Shown here in pieces: positions 1 to 5,868 of a DNA stretch of 9,397 nucleotides (positions are counted from its first letter, which is position 1; each line of letters opens with the position of its first letter). The stretch is taken from the NCBI GenBank assembly GCA_964362485.1, contig CAYIEX010000070.1:1-9397 (forward strand). Reading direction: 5' to 3'. The stretch comes from CAMAVK01 sp964362485 (GTDB lineage: Archaea > Nanobdellota > Nanobdellia > Woesearchaeales > GW2011-AR9). The notes beneath the pieces are model-generated. The model saw only the letters and a program-made list of their open reading frames with translations. It ran no database searches and was not told where the DNA came from. The position numbers and the translations under genes are program-made.

Positions 1-31
1 TTTCTACGAAAATTTCTGCCCTTTGTATATA

Positions 32-71
32 CAACGGACAGGATAATTTGTACGATTAATTCTGTCCGTTG
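32..71. repeat. Quasi-palindrome: 10-bp inverted repeat with 20-base spacer
   Basis: CAACGGACAG at 32-41 is exactly complementary to CTGTCCGTTG at 62-71. The flanks (tatata at 26-31 and gtatat at 72-77) continue the match with a one-base bulge. The repeat spans the point where the SRPBCC-like reading frame at 56-295 terminates. Both arms resemble coding sequence, so a templated mutation is a possible origin. It could equally be a simple hairpin or terminator; there is no following T-run on the minus strand. Confidence 0.6.
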
Positions 72-295
72 GTATATGTTCCGCTAAAATCGAAGCCGAA
101 ACTTCCATCCCTTGCTTGCATACGAAACGTGAATTTTCCGCGTGGTTTTAGATTGTTTTCTACTTTTGGTGTGTGCCAGTCGGCTGAGGCTTGATTCCAT
201 TGTTTGATGTGTTCTGCTTGGGTGTAGAATTTCCATACTTTTTTGACTGGCGCTTTGATGACCACCTGAATTGAGATGGTTGTTTTTTTCTCCAT
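56..295 (-). pseudogene. SRPBCC/AHSA1-type protein, C-terminally truncated (likely broken gene)
   Basis: The 79-residue product begins with the typical N-terminal half of the SRPBCC (START-like, AHSA1/Aha1-type) fold: a beta strand with IKAPVKKVW (residues 14-22), then a helix and the WNQASADWHTP stretch, the KPRGKF turn and a GSFGFDFSGTY strand. Proteins of this family are usually about 135-150 residues, so the reading stops about half-way, losing the later strands and the C-terminal helix that closes the hydrophobic pocket. Beyond the TAA at 56-58, short family-like pieces appear in different minus frames (ELI, YKLS, KGRNF), as if the gene had been frameshifted. The break lies inside an inverted repeat (32-41 with 62-71). 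A TATA-like element 26 bases upstream of the ATG suggests a leaderless transcript. Ligand and role are unknown. A genuine short variant cannot be excluded, because the window ends 55 bases further on. Confidence 0.55.
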
Positions 296-313
296 GAAAT
301 ATAGAGCGGCTAG

Positions 314-327
314 TATTTTATATATTT
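314..327 (-). promoter_or_regulatory. TATA-box promoter for the truncated SRPBCC gene
   Basis: The minus strand reads AAATATATAAAATA, an archaeal TATA-like element centred about 26 bases before the ATG at 295. No Shine-Dalgarno site lies between, so transcription probably starts at or next to the start codon. It is divergent from the promoter at 373-380. Confidence 0.5.
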
Positions 328-372
328 TTGGCTTTTATGGCCTTGTGCTTTAGGGTCTCTGACACAAATCTT

Positions 373-380
373 TTTAAATA
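373..380 (+). promoter_or_regulatory. TATA-box promoter for the zinc-ribbon/M50 operon
   Basis: TTTAAATA is centred about 24 bases before the ATG at 400. The 19 bases between hold no GGAG-like site, so this looks like a leaderless start. Confidence 0.5.
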
Positions 381-399
381 TGGCTGCGCTTAAGCACTT

Positions 400-594
400 A
401 TGGGGAAAAAGTGTATCATTTGTCATGCTGAGGCGGTTTATCAGATCAAAGATACATCTGATTACTATTGCACTGATTGTGCTCATGAAAATTTTGGTGA
501 TATTAGTATGCTTGTGAAAGTTGAAGAGCAGGCTCAACGGTTGAAACGTTTTGTTGAAGCGCGATTAGATGAGGATGAACATGAAGATTGGTAA
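400..594 (+). CDS. Small zinc-ribbon protein
   Basis: This 64-residue protein starts with MGKKCIICHAEAVYQI and has two CxxC knuckles: CIIC at residues 5-8 and CTDC at about 24-27. Together they would bind one zinc ion. The second knuckle is followed by AHENFGD, a pattern I associate with small archaeal zinc-finger proteins of unknown role. The remaining half is a charged helix ending in an acidic DEDEHEDW tail. There is no signal peptide or membrane segment, so it is probably cytosolic. The gene overlaps the start of the downstream M50 protease gene, so the two are very likely cotranscribed and perhaps translationally coupled. A link between the zinc ribbon and the protease is inferred from position only. 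The start is set by the TATA element about 24 bases upstream. Its molecular function is not known to me. Confidence 0.8.
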   Translation: MGKKCIICHAEAVYQIKDTSDYYCTDCAHENFGDISMLVKVEEQAQRLKRFVEARLDEDEHEDW

Positions 595-1213
595 CATTAG
601 TACTTCGAAGCGAGAGCTGATTGATATTACAAAAGCGTGGCTTATTATTTCGCTTGCGTTTACGTTCGTGTTTTCAGGGGCAAGTTTGTTGTCCGGGAAT
701 TTTTCATTTGCAGCTCTTGGAAGTTCTCAGTTTTGGATCTTGTTTGTTGTTGCTCTTTTTACGGCAGGAATTGGTTTTTTATTGCACGAACTGGCCCACA
801 AGGTTGTTGCACAACGGTATGGGTGCGTCGCTGAGTTTCGCTCGTTTGATGAGATGCTCTATTTAGCACTTGGTCTAGCAGTTGTAATTGGATTTTTGTT
901 TGCAGCGCCTGGGGCGGTAATGATTTCAGGTATGATTACGCGCAAAGAAAATGGTATTATTAGTATGGCTGGACCCATGACCAATTATGTTCTAGGTGTG
1001 CTGTTCTTTGGGTTAGCGTTTGCTTTACCCCCACTGGCGTTTATCTTTTTGATTGGCTTTTCGGTGAATATGTGGCTTGGTCTATTCAATATGATCCCTT
1101 TTGGTAATTTTGATGGTGTGAAGATTTTTTATTGGGACAAAATCGTGTGGGGTGCTATGGTGGCATTTGGAATCTTTGCGGTGTTTTTTCTGAGAAATCT
1201 TGTGGGTATTTAA
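581..1213 (+). CDS. M50 / site-2-protease-type membrane metalloprotease
   Basis: This is a 210-residue polytopic membrane protein with the zinc-protease signature HELAHK at residues 69-74 (H69, E70, H73), inside a hydrophobic helix. It also has the AGPMTN motif at 130-135 and the third-ligand motif NMIPFGNFDG at 170-179, with D178 as the expected zinc ligand. About five or six membrane segments are visible. The family cleaves substrates within the membrane or close to it. The substrate here is unknown. I see no PDZ or CBS domain, so it is a minimal form. The ATG at 581 is preferred to those at 569 and 575 because GAGG (571-574) sits 6 bases before it. All three lie within the upstream zinc-ribbon gene. 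The stop codon overlaps that of the convergent gene at 1210-1464. Confidence 0.85.
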   Translation: MKIGNISTSKRELIDITKAWLIISLAFTFVFSGASLLSGNFSFAALGSSQFWILFVVALFTAGIGFLLHELAHKVVAQRYGCVAEFRSFDEMLYLALGLAVVIGFLFAAPGAVMISGMITRKENGIISMAGPMTNYVLGVLFFGLAFALPPLAFIFLIGFSVNMWLGLFNMIPFGNFDGVKIFYWDKIVWGAMVAFGIFAVFFLRNLVGI

Positions 1214-1464
1214 GCGTTTTTTTGATACCTTGTTTCGGGAGGCATCATGATCGGATCTTCTAGTTCCTCTTTTGTTCTGATTTCAAAACGAGGAAGCTCG
1301 TACGCTGGTTTTTCTATAATTAATCTTCCTCCGTTATAATCAAAAAAATCTCTCCATTCGTTTTTGAGTGGATACGGAAGCATATACGCTGATCCAAGAG
1401 TTGCAGCAAGAGTAAGGTACAGAACGGAGTCGGGAATTCTCTTGAATTTTTTCTCAAGTGTCAT
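1210..1464 (-). CDS. Small single-helix membrane protein, function unknown
   Basis: The 84-residue product has a short basic N-terminus (LEKKFKR) and one hydrophobic segment at about residues 14-30 (SVLYLTLAATLGSAYML). A mostly polar, acidic and proline-containing tail follows. This fits a signal-anchored protein with its tail outside the cell, or a cytosolic tail if inverted; topology is not decided by sequence alone. I do not recognise the family. A TATA-like element 26 bases before the ATG and the lack of a Shine-Dalgarno site point to its own leaderless promoter. Its TAA overlaps the TAA of the convergent M50 gene through a shared TTAA. Confidence 0.6.
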   Translation of the reverse strand: MTLEKKFKRIPDSVLYLTLAATLGSAYMLPYPLKNEWRDFFDYNGGRLIIEKPAYELPRFEIRTKEELEDPIMMPPETRYQKNA

Positions 1465-1485
1465 GGTTCTTGGATTTATTGTGTT

Positions 1486-1494
1486 CTATAAAAA
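1486..1494 (-). promoter_or_regulatory. TATA-box promoter for the 84-residue membrane protein
   Basis: The minus strand reads TTTTTATAG, centred about 26 bases before the ATG at 1464. The context implies a leaderless start. Confidence 0.45.
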
Positions 1495-1543
1495 GTATCT
1501 TGTCTTTTGTGTATTTTATGTGATTGCCGTATGGTGTTGTTGC

Positions 1544-1831
1544 TTAGGGTTTACAATATTCGCTCATTAGCGCGGCGAGGGGAGTTGGTTGATGGGGCAG
1601 TTGAGCAATTGCATTGCAGAGGTTATCGTGGTGTTCGGTAATTTTGGCAATGCCCTCCCGGTAGCCCTGATTGTATTGATGTTTTCCATGATAGTACCCT
1701 ACTGCTACGGCAATACATCCCGCGAGAACAGCGCCAGCGAGAAAGGAATAGAGTGGTTTGAAATTAGGGTGGGGTTGGATAGACAATTCAGTGGCTTGTC
1801 CGTCTTTTGTGGTGCGGTATTTGTCTTCCAT
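1544..1831 (-). CDS. Small membrane protein with one central helix, function unknown
   Basis: The product, about 95 residues, has a polar N-terminus of some 28 residues and one strong membrane segment (SFLAGAVLAGCIAVAVGYY, about residues 29-47). The C-terminal half is rich in His, Gln and Tyr and holds two cysteines (NLC and the near-terminal EYC). I recognise no family. It follows the Cys-rich gene 1847-2176 and the TrmB-type regulator with tiny gaps, so the three genes look like one operon. The ATG at 1831 is chosen: GGAG lies 12 bases upstream. A TTG at 1843 abuts that GGAG and is too close to use it. The GGAG is locked in a 6-bp hairpin (1833-1847) that also covers the bases just before the ATG. 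Confidence 0.6.
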   Translation of the reverse strand: MEDKYRTTKDGQATELSIQPHPNFKPLYSFLAGAVLAGCIAVAVGYYHGKHQYNQGYREGIAKITEHHDNLCNAIAQLPHQPTPLAALMSEYCKP

Positions 1832-1832
1832 T

Positions 1833-1847
1833 GGAGTTAGCAACTCC
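1833..1847 (-). promoter_or_regulatory. Hairpin over the Shine-Dalgarno site of the 1544-1831 gene
   Basis: GGAGTT and AACTCC form a perfect 6-bp stem with a 3-base loop. In the minus-strand mRNA the 5' arm contains GGAG and the 3' arm ends one base before the ATG at 1831. It begins one base inside the TAG of the upstream gene. It could mask the ribosome site until the upstream gene is translated (coupling), or it could be chance. Confidence 0.4.
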
Positions 1848-2176
1848 TAGTTGAACCACTTGATAGAATTGCAATAGACGTTAATTTTAGCGCAAAGGCC
1901 GGATTCAGCTGCACAAATATATTTGGTTTCTTGACAGAATGTTTGGCTTTCACTATGATCGTATTCATTACAGACCGCGATTGAGAGGTTGGCAAGTGTT
2001 TTTTTATTATCTGGGCAATTAACATCCAAATCCAAGCATTTGGGGATATCATCTTTAGCAGCATCGCAGAAAAGATTGTGTTCTTCTGGCAATCTATAAC
2101 ATTTTTCATAGATGGCGTAACCTATGATACTAAGACCAATTACCATGGATTGTATTGCTTTTGTTAGGTGGTCCAT
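1847..2176 (-). CDS. Cys-rich small protein with N-terminal signal/anchor segment
   Basis: The 109-residue product has a short N-terminus and a hydrophobic stretch at about residues 10-23 (SMVIGLSIIGYAIY), then nine cysteines spread over the remaining 85 residues. They occur in C-x(9-12)-C spacing rather than the CxxC pairs of zinc ribbons. This suggests an exported or membrane-anchored domain held by disulfides. I do not recognise the family. The ATG at 2176 is one base after the TAG of the upstream TrmB-type gene (TAG-A-ATG), which implies coupled translation. A longer reading with a start at 2260 would lie inside that gene and is not needed. Position suggests that the regulator and this protein act in one process, but no function can be named. 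Confidence 0.65.
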   Translation of the reverse strand: MDHLTKAIQSMVIGLSIIGYAIYEKCYRLPEEHNLFCDAAKDDIPKCLDLDVNCPDNKKTLANLSIAVCNEYDHSESQTFCQETKYICAAESGLCAKINVYCNSIKWFN

Positions 2177-2177
2177 T

Positions 2178-2966
2178 CTACTTCTGTTTCCACTCGCGAT
2201 CAAACATGGATCCAAAGTAATCAACAAAGAATGGTGCTTCAATCCAAACTGCACAATCATAACTTCTATGGACTTTCTCGTCGTCGGTTAAAAAGAGCAT
2301 GAGTTCTTTATTGTCAACCATACAGAAGCGAGCGTTGGTATTTTTGTGTTGCTTGACTTTAGCTATCTGTGACCAGCCATCAATGGATTCTTTGGTTGCA
2401 TTGTGTGGTACAGAAACGCGGATTTCAACACCGGTTTTTGCAGCACGGCGAAGATGGTTACCAAGACTTTCTAGTTTGCGATCGGAACCTGCTTTGGAGG
2501 TCATTAAAGTGATGCTTTTCTTGGCGTTTTTTATCATCGTACTGAGATGCTCGTAAGCTTTATCTTGGCCGCGGAAAGCACCGGATCGATCAGTTGGGTC
2601 AACGAGTTTAATACCTTCGGTGTGAAGAGTATTAAGTTGGTCAAGGACATCACTGTCTTTTAGTTGAGATAGAAGTGTGTTTCGTTGGTCTGCTTCTTCG
2701 TGAACTTTCTTTTTAACACGTTCAATTACTTCAGCTGGAGGAACAGCGAGATACTTGATGGGTTTTCCTACTTTTACGATAATGAATCCTTTTTTCTCAA
2801 GGGATTCAAGAACATCATAAGCTCGAGAGCGGGGAACGTTGGAGATGTCGGATAATTCTCCTGCGGTTGATACGCCACGGCTGAGTAGAGCAATCCAAAG
2901 TTTACTCTCGTAAGAATTGAGACCGAAGTCTTTGAGTCTGTTCAAAAAATCCTTTTGTACGATCAT
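2178..2966 (-). CDS. TrmB-family transcriptional regulator
   Basis: The 262-residue protein has an N-terminal winged helix (about residues 8-75) with the TrmB-type pattern LNSYESKLWIALL, then STAGELSDISNVPRSRAYDVL as the helix-turn-helix and KKGFIIVKVGKPIKYLAVPP as the wing. A charged helix at about 80-110 looks like a dimerising coiled coil. The C-terminal domain (about 115-262) is of the PLD-like TrmB type, ending with ARFCMVDNKELMLFL and the FFVDYFGSMFDREW segment. Members bind sugars or other ligands and switch promoters on or off; the ligand here is not evident. It heads an operon with two small membrane or exported proteins. GGAGG lies 9 bases before the ATG, and a TATA element about 85 bases upstream gives a leader of roughly 60 bases. 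Repeated AGTGAT elements in the leader region may be operators for self-control. Confidence 0.9.
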   Translation of the reverse strand: MIVQKDFLNRLKDFGLNSYESKLWIALLSRGVSTAGELSDISNVPRSRAYDVLESLEKKGFIIVKVGKPIKYLAVPPAEVIERVKKKVHEEADQRNTLLSQLKDSDVLDQLNTLHTEGIKLVDPTDRSGAFRGQDKAYEHLSTMIKNAKKSITLMTSKAGSDRKLESLGNHLRRAAKTGVEIRVSVPHNATKESIDGWSQIAKVKQHKNTNARFCMVDNKELMLFLTDDEKVHRSYDCAVWIEAPFFVDYFGSMFDREWKQK

Positions 2967-2975
2967 AGTGTTTTT

Positions 2976-2980
2976 CCTCC
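2976..2980 (-). promoter_or_regulatory. Strong Shine-Dalgarno site of the TrmB-type gene
   Basis: GGAGG on the minus strand lies 9 bases before the ATG at 2966. It fixes the start and marks this as a leadered mRNA, unlike most first genes here. Confidence 0.6.
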
Positions 2981-2983
2981 ATC

Positions 2984-3013
2984 TATCACTTCTTCAAACA
3001 CCTATGATCACTC
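2984..3013 (-). promoter_or_regulatory. Possible operator: direct repeat of AGTGAT between promoter and trmB start
   Basis: On the minus strand AGTGATCATA and AGTGATAGAT lie with starts about 23 bases apart, downstream of the TATA element. GTGATA is the half-site seen in known TrmB-type operators of Thermococcales (TATCAC-N5-GTGATA), but no full palindrome of that form is present. Autorepression is inferred only. Confidence 0.25.
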
Positions 3014-3047
3014 TTTGGGTTAATATGATAAGATATGGATTTTTGGT

Positions 3048-3058
3048 TTATTTATAAA
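3048..3058 (-). promoter_or_regulatory. TATA-box promoter for the trmB-led operon
   Basis: The minus strand reads CTTTATAAATAAACC, a strong archaeal TATA element. Transcription would start near 3025, leaving a leader of about 60 bases before the ATG at 2966. Just upstream (3076-3087) lies an imperfectly spaced dyad TACT-TAGG-AGTA. Confidence 0.5.
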
Positions 3059-3123
3059 GCTTTCGTGGCAATTAGTACTTAGGAGTAGTTATTGTCCTGG
3101 TTTTATTTATGGCTCTGTTAGAT

Positions 3124-3414
3124 TTACTGATCGTCAACCGTAAAAAGGCGACTGTCTTTGACTTGAAAAAGACCACTGCGAGCGCCTGCGTCAAGCCATC
3201 CATGGGCGTAATTGAGGGCGGCGAAAGCGAGGACAGCGTCTTTTTTTTCCTTGTAAAAGAATTGGGCATCGTTGTAGTAACTTTCAGCCATCATATAGAA
3301 GTCTTGTGCTTGGGCAAGTTGGTTGGGATTGAAAGCAACTTTTGCTTTGTCAAGTGCTTCTTTGGTGATGGTGAAGTATTGGTGCAGTTTTTCAGGGGTG
3401 ATGGTGGAGTTCAT
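3124..3414 (-). CDS. DUF357-family protein
   Basis: The 96-residue all-helical protein has the features of the archaeal DUF357 family: a first amphipathic helix (PEKLHQYFTITKEALDKA), a second helix with AQDFYMMAESYYNDAQFFYK, and a third with DAVLAFAALNYAHGWLDAGARSGLF. The family is small, acidic or neutral, and found almost only in archaea; its role is not known. It follows rpo6 by 32 bases in the same direction, so it is probably the last gene of the exosome operon. However, the gap is very T-rich on the sense strand and may cause partial termination. There is no clear Shine-Dalgarno site. The ATG at 3414 is the only start that gives the full first helix. Confidence 0.75.
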   Translation of the reverse strand: MNSTITPEKLHQYFTITKEALDKAKVAFNPNQLAQAQDFYMMAESYYNDAQFFYKEKKDAVLAFAALNYAHGWLDAGARSGLFQVKDSRLFTVDDQ

Positions 3415-3415
3415 G

Positions 3416-3446
3416 GATAGAAAATAAAATTGAAAAAAATAAAAAT
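3416..3446 (-). terminator. T-rich stretch after rpo6, possible (partial) terminator
   Basis: The sense strand of the gap between rpo6 and the DUF357 gene holds TTTTTATTTTTTTC followed by further T-runs. T-tracts are the usual archaeal termination signal. No TATA element for a separate DUF357 transcript is visible, so readthrough must occur if that gene is expressed from rrp4. Confidence 0.35.
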
Positions 3447-3674
3447 CTAATTCGCGCCTGCTGCTTTAGGCCTGCGAACGGTAATGGGAAGGATTCCTTC
3501 ATCAAATTCAAGCATGGCAATTTCGATTATGTCATAGTTGATTTTTTTAAGCTCTTCAGGTGTTAACTTTACTAAAAATGGGGCACCCATAGAGAGTTGC
3601 AAAGCGCGGGATCCAATCATTCGTGCTTTTTCGTATTTGGTAAATTCAATTTTTTCTTCTGTTGCGGCTTTCAT
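3447..3674 (-). CDS. rpo6: RNA polymerase subunit Rpo6 (RpoK)
   Basis: The 75-residue product matches the archaeal counterpart of eukaryotic RPB6 and bacterial omega. It has the conserved FTKYEKARMIGSRALQLSMG core at residues 10-29, a short linker and the C-terminal EFDEGILPITVRRP strand. It stabilises the polymerase by clamping the large Rpo1 subunit. It lies 13 bases after rrp42, so it is probably made with the exosome. In many archaea rpoK sits instead beside rpoN and ribosomal genes, so this placement is a rearrangement. The acidic N-terminal tail of eukaryotic RPB6 is absent, as is normal for archaea. No good Shine-Dalgarno site precedes the ATG. Confidence 0.92.
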   Translation of the reverse strand: MKAATEEKIEFTKYEKARMIGSRALQLSMGAPFLVKLTPEELKKINYDIIEIAMLEFDEGILPITVRRPKAAGAN

Positions 3675-3687
3675 GGTGGTGGAATCT

Positions 3688-4479
3688 CTATTTTACATAC
3701 TGATTTAGCACGTTTCTTAAAAACTTTGCCTTGTCAATTGCAATATCAAGCATTGTTTGGATGTCATCCATACTTAATGGTTCGTCTCCACCTTTTTGAA
3801 GGGCAGAGATAATCCCATGGTCATCGGATGCTACAGTCAGACGAGCTTGGTAGGCTTTCTCCTCCTCAGCGAGTGGATCGACAAGGAACTGTCCATTAAT
3901 TTTATACACGGTAATGGGGAGAGGCTCTTTGATGATGGGAAGCTTTCTATCTGTCTTGTGCTTGTAATCAATTGCGCCGGTTTTTGGGTCAACTTCTGGA
4001 AATCGTGCAGAGCGAAGAGCAGCAAGAGCAGCAAGACCACACGCATCGTAAAGGTTTCCTGCGTCGTTAATAGTAATAATGTCGACAGTCACAAACCATG
4101 CTTTTTCACCTGGCGTAATGCAGAGTTTCTTAAGATCAATTGCTTTTGCTTCACGGATACCACGATCAATAACACGAGCGAGTTCTACGGCTTTAATGCC
4201 GGGAGGACCAGGTTCGTACTCAGAACTTGATAGGGGCAAAAGCTCAGCATTGACCATAATTCCACCCTCATCGGCTGTATCATTATATGGTTTTTCCATG
4301 GCTAGCTTGACTCCGGCAATGACTACGGTGTCGCCAATACGGACACGAGCTGAACCTTCAGCAGTAAATGAAATGTTGAGTTCAATATTGATTGGCTCAC
4401 GGTACTCTAGGAGAGTGCGGTTGTCAAGGCGTTTATTCTGTGCTGCAAGAGCCCAGATTGTTTCAGTGTTAACGATCAT
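3688..4479 (-). CDS. rrp42: Exosome complex protein Rrp42
   Basis: The 263-residue protein has the RNase PH fold and is the non-catalytic partner of Rrp41 in the hexameric ring of the archaeal exosome. Diagnostic stretches are RLDNRTLLEYREPINIE near residues 17-33, then ARVRIGDTVVIAGVK, the EYEPGPPGIKAVELARVIDRG segment near 88-110, and ITPGEKAWFVTVDI. Length is usual for the family. Rrp42 lacks the phosphorolytic aspartate but helps to bind RNA and shape the Rrp41 active site. Its start is well defined: AAGGAG, which is also the end of rrp41 (AAG GAG TAA), lies 6 bases before the ATG. The gap to rrp41 is 3 bases, so translation is coupled. Confidence 0.95.
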   Translation of the reverse strand: MIVNTETIWALAAQNKRLDNRTLLEYREPINIELNISFTAEGSARVRIGDTVVIAGVKLAMEKPYNDTADEGGIMVNAELLPLSSSEYEPGPPGIKAVELARVIDRGIREAKAIDLKKLCITPGEKAWFVTVDIITINDAGNLYDACGLAALAALRSARFPEVDPKTGAIDYKHKTDRKLPIIKEPLPITVYKINGQFLVDPLAEEEKAYQARLTVASDDHGIISALQKGGDEPLSMDDIQTMLDIAIDKAKFLRNVLNQYVK

Positions 4480-4482
4480 TTT

Positions 4483-5184
4483 TTACTCCTTGGGAAAACG
4501 CTCTTTAAGCGCTTTCTTTTGTAATTGATAGATTTGTTCTGTTGCAATTTTTCCCATTTCAAGTGCTTTAATGAGATCTGCTTTAGCGATTTCTCCATCC
4601 ATTTGAAGAAGGGTAATCTCTTTACTGTTGTGAGTCATGGCAATGGGTATGTCAGATACAGCAGCGGGATAAGATTCTTCATTATAATCTAGGTCAGCAA
4701 CGACAGTTCCATCAACTTGACCAACGGCAACGGCACTAATCATATCTTTCATAGGAATTCCCGCATCTGCAAGGGCAATAGCGGCAGCGGAAATTGCTGC
4801 ACAGCGTGATCCAGCGTCAGTTTGAGGTAAATCAATAAAGACATCTACGACTGCGTTTGGAAATGCGGAAAGATCAATAACAGGTTCGAGCGAGTTGTTC
4901 ATAACCATGGAAATCTCTTGGGAGCGTCTCGATCCACCGGGACGTACACGCTCACCAGCACCTGAAAAAGGCATCATACTATAGTGGCAGCGTAAGATTC
5001 CTCGTTTTGGGTTTTGTAAAAATTTTGGAAACATTTCGCGGGGTCCATAAACAGCAGCGTAGGCGAAGGTGTTACCAATTTTAAAATAGGCAGATCCATT
5101 AGCATTAGGAATAACGCCTGCTTTTGCTTCCATGGGACGTAGTTCATCGAAACGGCGTCCGTCTAATCGTTTTGTGTATGTCAT
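4483..5184 (-). CDS. rrp41: Exosome complex exonuclease Rrp41 (catalytic subunit)
   Basis: The 233-residue protein has the RNase PH fold and is the catalytic subunit of the archaeal exosome, degrading RNA 3' to 5' with phosphate or adding A-rich tails with NDPs. The start RLDGRRFDELRP is typical. GERVRPGGSRRSQEIS near residues 77-92 carries the Arg pair (R86, R87) that binds RNA and phosphate. DLPQTDAGSRCAAI (about 118-131) and VSDIPIAM (about 176-183, D178) supply the conserved active-site region, so the enzyme should be active. It begins 2 bases after the stop of rrp4, with no clear Shine-Dalgarno site, which suggests translation by coupling. Gene order rrp4-rrp41-rrp42 is the archaeal standard. 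Confidence 0.96.
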   Translation of the reverse strand: MTYTKRLDGRRFDELRPMEAKAGVIPNANGSAYFKIGNTFAYAAVYGPREMFPKFLQNPKRGILRCHYSMMPFSGAGERVRPGGSRRSQEISMVMNNSLEPVIDLSAFPNAVVDVFIDLPQTDAGSRCAAISAAAIALADAGIPMKDMISAVAVGQVDGTVVADLDYNEESYPAAVSDIPIAMTHNSKEITLLQMDGEIAKADLIKALEMGKIATEQIYQLQKKALKERFPKE

Positions 5185-5186
5185 TT

Positions 5187-5861
5187 TTAGTTCAGAAACG
5201 CTTCAACGCGATCAGTTAGTCCCTCAAGATGGGATTTTGCCTCAATTAATTTGATTGCTTGTTCAGCTTTGTATTCTCCTTCGGGGGATCCATGGATCCA
5301 CACTAAACCGTTTTGGCCGACGGTGATTTCACAGCCTGTTTTGGTCTTGAGAAGGTTAATCATACTACCTTGTTTTCCGATAATGCGGGGAACTTTAAGG
5401 CTGTTGACTTTCATGATGCGGCCTCCGTCTACTTTCATGAGATCGGGGCCACGCATGGTTAAATCGATTAAGTTTTGTGATGTGACATTAATAATGCTTA
5501 CCACAACATAATCGCCTATAGCAAGAATTTGACTCAGATCTTCTTCTTTTTTAATAAAACGGGTTGTTGCGTCACGAACATTAAGCATAGCTGAGTATGC
5601 GGTTGCTGTGTCGACACGCCAGCCGCTCATGGTAATATCAGTAATTCTGCCAATAATGCGGTCGCCGATTTTTGGGATATATGGTCCTGATAACGGTGTT
5701 ATCTTTAGAACACGGCCGTTTACGGAGGCTAATCCCAATACTTTAGAATATATTCCATTATTTTCTCGGTAGGTATTCTCACCGGGTAGAAAATCCATCC
5801 CTTCTGCGAGTTGTTCGCCAGGGATCACTACATCTCGATCCTGTACAAGTACTTCACTCAT
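5187..5861 (-). CDS. rrp4: Exosome complex RNA-binding protein Rrp4
   Basis: The 224-residue protein forms the RNA-binding cap on the Rrp41-Rrp42 ring and feeds substrates into the channel. It has an N-terminal domain (about residues 1-55, DRDVVIPGEQLAEG), an S1 domain (about 60-135, PKIGDRIIGRI through NLIDLTMRG) and a KH domain (about 145-205) with the GxxG-type loop IIGKQG at 160-165. The ATG at 5861 is chosen over an in-frame ATG at 5885 because GGTGGAG lies 7 bases before it and sits between the two ATGs. It heads the exosome operon. The SBDS gene that usually precedes it in archaea is absent; an opposite-strand unknown gene lies there instead. Confidence 0.95.
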   Translation of the reverse strand: MSEVLVQDRDVVIPGEQLAEGMDFLPGENTYRENNGIYSKVLGLASVNGRVLKITPLSGPYIPKIGDRIIGRITDITMSGWRVDTATAYSAMLNVRDATTRFIKKEEDLSQILAIGDYVVVSIINVTSQNLIDLTMRGPDLMKVDGGRIMKVNSLKVPRIIGKQGSMINLLKTKTGCEITVGQNGLVWIHGSPEGEYKAEQAIKLIEAKSHLEGLTDRVEAFLN

Positions 5862-5868
5862 TGTATAA

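Noticed and set aside
1832..1843. TTG start at 1843 for the small membrane protein
   Set aside because: GGAG directly abuts the TTG, leaving no spacing; the ATG at 1831 is better placed.
2177..2260. Start at 2260 for the Cys-rich protein
   Set aside because: It would overlap the end of the TrmB-type gene by about 80 bases; the ATG at 2176 is one base after that gene's stop and leads straight into the hydrophobic segment.
2984..3013. Canonical Thermococcales TrmB operator TATCAC-N5-GTGATA
   Set aside because: Only half-sites in direct orientation are present; no full palindrome was found.
3796..4528. Long plus-strand open frames (144 and 149 residues) opposite rrp42 and rrp41
   Set aside because: They are mirror frames of clearly conserved exosome genes, with no recognisable domains, start signals or promoters of their own.
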